Assembly: GCF_030718995.1 (NCBI RefSeq)
Contig: NZ_CP132204.1
Location: 1,116,001-1,180,000, forward strand
DNA length: 64,000 bases
From: Arthrobacter oryzae
GTDB lineage: Bacteria > Actinomycetota > Actinomycetes > Actinomycetales > Micrococcaceae
Direction: 5' to 3'
In this document: piece after piece, positions 61,297 through 64,000 of the stretch
Layout of the letters: each line of letters starts with the position of its first letter
Numbering within the stretch: the stretch's first letter is position 1
The notes under the pieces: model-generated
What the model was told of the DNA's origin: nothing
The model's database searches: none
The model's input: the letters and a program-made list of their open reading frames with translations, nothing else
Translations under genes and position numbers: made by a program

Positions 61297-64000
61297 CTTT
61301 GCGGGTCCCTTCGGGGTCAAAAAGTACGGTTTCTGCGACGACTACGTCAACGAGCTGGTCACCGGCGGCGGCCACGAGGGTCTCGCCGATGCGGTTGCGG
61401 CCGTTCTTGATCAGTGCCAGGCCAAAGGACCGGCCCAGGGCGGCGCTGTGGTAGCTCGAGGTCACGAAGCCCTGCATCGGGACGGGTCCGTAGGCGGGGT
61501 TGGTGGTAACACCCTTTTCCACGAGCTGGGTGCCTTCGGGCAGCCGCAGCGTTCCGTCCACGGGAAGGACGCTGACCAGGTGCTTGCGGTCCTCGCGCCG
61601 GGCGTCGGCCCGGGCGTAGGAGCGTTTGCCGATGAACTCCTTGGCCTTGGAGACCACCCATTCCATCCCCGCGTCCTGCGGGGTGACCGTGCCGTCGGTG
61701 TCCTGCCCGACGATCGGGTAGCCCTTTTCGGCGCGGAGCACGTGCATGGTTTCGGTGCCGTAGGGGGTGATGTTGAATTCGGCCCCGGCGGCTGCGACGG
61801 CTTCCCAGGTGTTCAGCCCGTACCAGGACGGCACGTTGATTTCGTAGGCCAGTTCGCCGGAGAAGGAGATCCGGCAGATCCGGGCCTGCACGCCGGAGGC
61901 GAGGGTGGTTTCGCGGAAGGTCATGAACGGGAAGGCTTCCGCCTCCAGTCCGCCGCCGGCGGCGAGTTCGGGCGCCACCTTGGCGATCACCGCGCGGGAT
62001 TTGGGTCCGACGACGGCAATGGTGGACCACTGTTCGGTCACCGAGGTGCAGTGCACGTCCAGCTCGGGCCATTCGGTCTGCAGCCATTCCTCCAGCCAGT
62101 CCAGCACCTTGGCGGCGCCGCCGGTGGTGGTGGTCATGAAGAACCGGTCCTCGTCCAGGCGCAGGGTCACGCCGTCGTCGAAGATCATGCCGTCGGCCAT
62201 GCACATCACGCCGTAGCGGGCGGAACCCGGGGCGAGCTTCTTGAACGCGTTGGTGTAGATCCGGTTGAGGAACTCACCGGCGTCCTTGCCGCGGATTTCG
62301 ATCTTGCCCAGCGTGGTGGCGTCCATGAAGCCCACGGACTCGCGGACGGCGGCGCATTCACGCAGCACGGCGGTGTCCATGTCCTCCCCGGCCTGCGGGT
62401 AGTACCAGGGACGCTTCCACTGCCCGACGTCCTCGAACAGGGCGCCCTTGGCGAGGTGCCACGGGTGGATCGAGGTGACGCGGGCGGGGTCGAAGAGTTC
62501 CCCGCGCTGGCGTCCGGCGAGTGCCGCGAACGCCACCGGGGTGAACGGTGCACGGTAGGTGGTGGTGCCGATGTCGCCGATGCCCCGGGACGCTTCGCCG
62601 GCTGTGCGCAGTGCTGCGGCGATGACGCCGATCGCGTTGACGCCGGAGGTTTTGCCCTGGTCGTTGGCGGTGCTGATGGAGGTGTAGCGCTTGATGTGTT
62701 CCACGGACCGCATGCCGGCGCCGGTGGACCGCAGCACGTCAGCCACGGACTGGTCGCGCTGGAAGTCCACGAAGTGGTGGTGCCAGTCATCCGGCGTGCC
62801 CGCCTGGCCCGGGACCAGCCACAGCTGGCGGGTGGGGGCGGAGGCCTTCGGCTCGCCGATGACGGACGGCTTGGTTTCGGAGGCGAAGCCGGCGGCGATG
62901 GCCGCCGACGCACCGGCGGAGATGCCCTCGGCCAGGCAGTCAGCGAGGTCGAAGCTGCCGCGGCCGGAGCCGATGGTCTGCTGGTTCGGTACCACGGTAC
63001 TCGGCACGAACGCCGCCAGCTCCTCGTCCCAGCGCAGCTTGCCCTGCCGCTGGGAGTGGAGGTGGACCAGCGGGCTCCAGCCGCCGGAGACTGCCAGCAG
63101 GTCGCAGGCGATCTCTTCGATGCCGGAGGTGAGTTCGCCGTCGTCGTTGATGCTGCGGACGGTGACGGAGGTCAGCCGGCCGCCGTTTGATCCGGCGTCG
63201 CCGGACTCATCAGCAGCGGTGTTGGCCACCGCGCTGCCGATCAGCACGCGGGTGCCGGATTCGACGGCGGCGGCAGCCGCCTCCGTGAGGCGGGGACGGG
63301 CATCCACGACGGCGGCGACCTTGACGCCGGCGGCCCGCAGGTCCGAGGCCAGGGCGTAGGCGCTGTCGTTGGTGGTGCTGATGACAACGCGCTGGCCGGC
63401 GGCCACGGCGTAGCGGTTGAGGTAGCTGCGGACGGCGGAGGCCAGCATGATTCCGGGGCGGTCGTTGTTCTCGAACACCAGCGGGCGTTCGTGGGCGCCG
63501 GGCGCCACCACCACCTGGTTGGCACGGATGTGCCAGATCCGCTGCCGGGACACGCCGGGGGCGGCCGGGCTGGAGAGGTGGTCGGTGCGGTTCTGGACCG
63601 CCACGACGTAGTTGGCGTCGTAGGCGCCGAAGGCAGTGGTGCGGTTCAGGACGGTGCATTCGGCCGCGGACACGAGTTCGGCTTCCACGTCAGCCACCCA
63701 TTCAAGGGCGGGCTTGCCTTCGATGGCCTCGGCCAGCTCGGGAGCGGTGGAGCCGGACAGGAGCGTGCCGCCCAGTTCGGGCTGGTCGTCCAGCAGCATG
63801 ACGCGGGCGCCGGTGCGTACGGCTTCGCGGGCAGCGGCCAGGCCGGCGGGGCCGCCGCCGATCACCAGGACGTCGGTGTGCACGAACTTCTTGTCGTACT
63901 CGGCGCGGTCTTCCTCGGGGTCCAGGCGGCCCAGGCCGTTGAGCAGGTCCGCCTTCAGGCCGTCCACCAGGGTGACGGTGGTGGCGGGAAGCATGGACTC
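61289..64000 (-). CDS. soxA: Sarcosine oxidase alpha subunit, N-terminal part missing at window edge
   Basis: 903 codons to the edge; the frame stays open beyond 64000. The region holds an NAD-binding dinucleotide motif [18 protein letters not shown], an NADH/FAD-type second domain, and a C-terminal aminomethyltransferase (GcvT-like) part that binds THF (AERLVTGVxx-like region replaced by [60 protein letters not shown]). The heterotetrameric enzyme oxidises sarcosine to glycine, H2O2 and 5,10-methylene-THF. soxB and soxD should lie upstream, outside the window. Confidence 0.93.
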   Translation of the reverse strand, partial: ESMLPATTVTLVDGLKADLLNGLGRLDPEEDRAEYDKKFVHTDVLVIGGGPAGLAAAREAVRTGARVMLLDDQPELGGTLLSGSTAPELAEAIEGKPALEWVADVEAELVSAAECTVLNRTTAFGAYDANYVVAVQNRTDHLSSPAAPGVSRQRIWHIRANQVVVAPGAHERPLVFENNDRPGIMLASAVRSYLNRYAVAAGQRVVISTTNDSAYALASDLRAAGVKVAAVVDARPRLTEAAAAAVESGTRVLIGSAVANTAADESGDAGSNGGRLTSVTVRSINDDGELTSGIEEIACDLLAVSGGWSPLVHLHSQRQGKLRWDEELAAFVPSTVVPNQQTIGSGRGSFDLADCLAEGISAGASAAIAAGFASETKPSVIGEPKASAPTRQLWLVPGQAGTPDDWHHHFVDFQRDQSVADVLRSTGAGMRSVEHIKRYTSISTANDQGKTSGVNAIGVIAAALRTAGEASRGIGDIGTTTYRAPFTPVAFAALAGRQRGELFDPARVTSIHPWHLAKGALFEDVGQWKRPWYYPQAGEDMDTAVLRECAAVRESVGFMDATTLGKIEIRGKDAGEFLNRIYTNAFKKLAPGSARYGVMCMADGMIFDDGVTLRLDEDRFFMTTTTGGAAKVLDWLEEWLQTEWPELDVHCTSVTEQWSTIAVVGPKSRAVIAKVAPELAAGGGLEAEAFPFMTFRETTLASGVQARICRISFSGELAYEINVPSWYGLNTWEAVAAAGAEFNITPYGTETMHVLRAEKGYPIVGQDTDGTVTPQDAGMEWVVSKAKEFIGKRSYARADARREDRKHLVSVLPVDGTLRLPEGTQLVEKGVTTNPAYGPVPMQGFVTSSYHSAALGRSFGLALIKNGRNRIGETLVAAAGDQLVDVVVAETVLFDPEGTRKDG

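Noticed and set aside
60788-63190. An 800-codon open frame on the plus strand across soxG and soxA
   Set aside because: It is antisense to strongly conserved sarcosine oxidase genes and has Gly/Val/Ala/His-rich composition expected from high-GC shadow frames.

Overview
The window is high-GC DNA from an actinobacterium, most probably a soil member of the Micrococcaceae (Arthrobacter, Pseudarthrobacter or Paenarthrobacter). The basis is codon use (strong G/C third positions, GTG and TTG starts), Arthrobacter-like gene sets (heterotetrameric sarcosine oxidase with purU and sdaA, hyi-garR-gcl-glycerate kinase-allB, ABC sugar transporters without their own ATPase), and the absence of rRNA, tRNA, phage or transposase genes. 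Species cannot be named from this sequence alone.

Layout. 1-5.5 kb: end of katG, a GlxA-type regulator divergent from an isochorismatase-like hydrolase plus paired SMR exporters, a PhzF enzyme, small stress-type genes and a broken Hsp20 gene. 5.5-7.6 kb: two genes for secreted, repetitive or low-complexity proteins. 7.7-9 kb: a pocket of lower-GC small genes (HIT hydrolase, unknown). 9-15.5 kb: MFS exporter with its ArsR repressor and a palindromic operator, two CNNM/CorC membrane proteins, an SRPBCC-DUF4166 gene pair and a TetR regulator. 15.7-24.4 kb: one tight operon with permease, two DUF1989 proteins, a biotin-dependent carboxylase and allophanate hydrolase. It would usually be labelled urea degradation but is better read as guanidine degradation. 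24.4-37.5 kb: miscellaneous metabolism, an MFS pump with XRE regulator, a PL26/YetA-like enzyme, DctA, a Ser/Thr kinase with a lipoprotein, and a CsbD gene.

37.5-45.2 kb: a LacI-controlled sugar cluster (ABC transporter, two Gfo/Idh/MocA dehydrogenases, ThuA protein) with two near-identical operators. It suggests uptake and oxidation of a sugar through keto-sugar intermediates. 45.4-53 kb: the glyoxylate-to-glycerate pathway (Hyi, GarR, Gcl, glycerate kinase) with allantoinase, a receiver-less OmpR-type DNA-binding protein and a Bcp peroxiredoxin. 53-58.4 kb: a cotH remnant, a deacetylase, an NCS1 permease and a PucR regulator. 58.4-64 kb: the sarcosine operon soxA(partial)-soxG-sdaA-purU, in which sarcosine carbon goes to glycine and one-carbon folate, serine goes to pyruvate, and formyl-THF is recycled.

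The common theme is scavenging of nitrogen-rich small molecules (guanidine/allophanate, allantoin, probably purines, sarcosine) and of their glyoxylate carbon. The most unusual structure is not a gene. Three intergenic arrays (53072-53229, 53849-53949, 58226-58360) are built from the same 15-bp core repeated at exactly 32-bp pitch and then mirrored about a central hairpin. They lie at gene ends, two of them between convergent genes, and one contains a strong bidirectional terminator.
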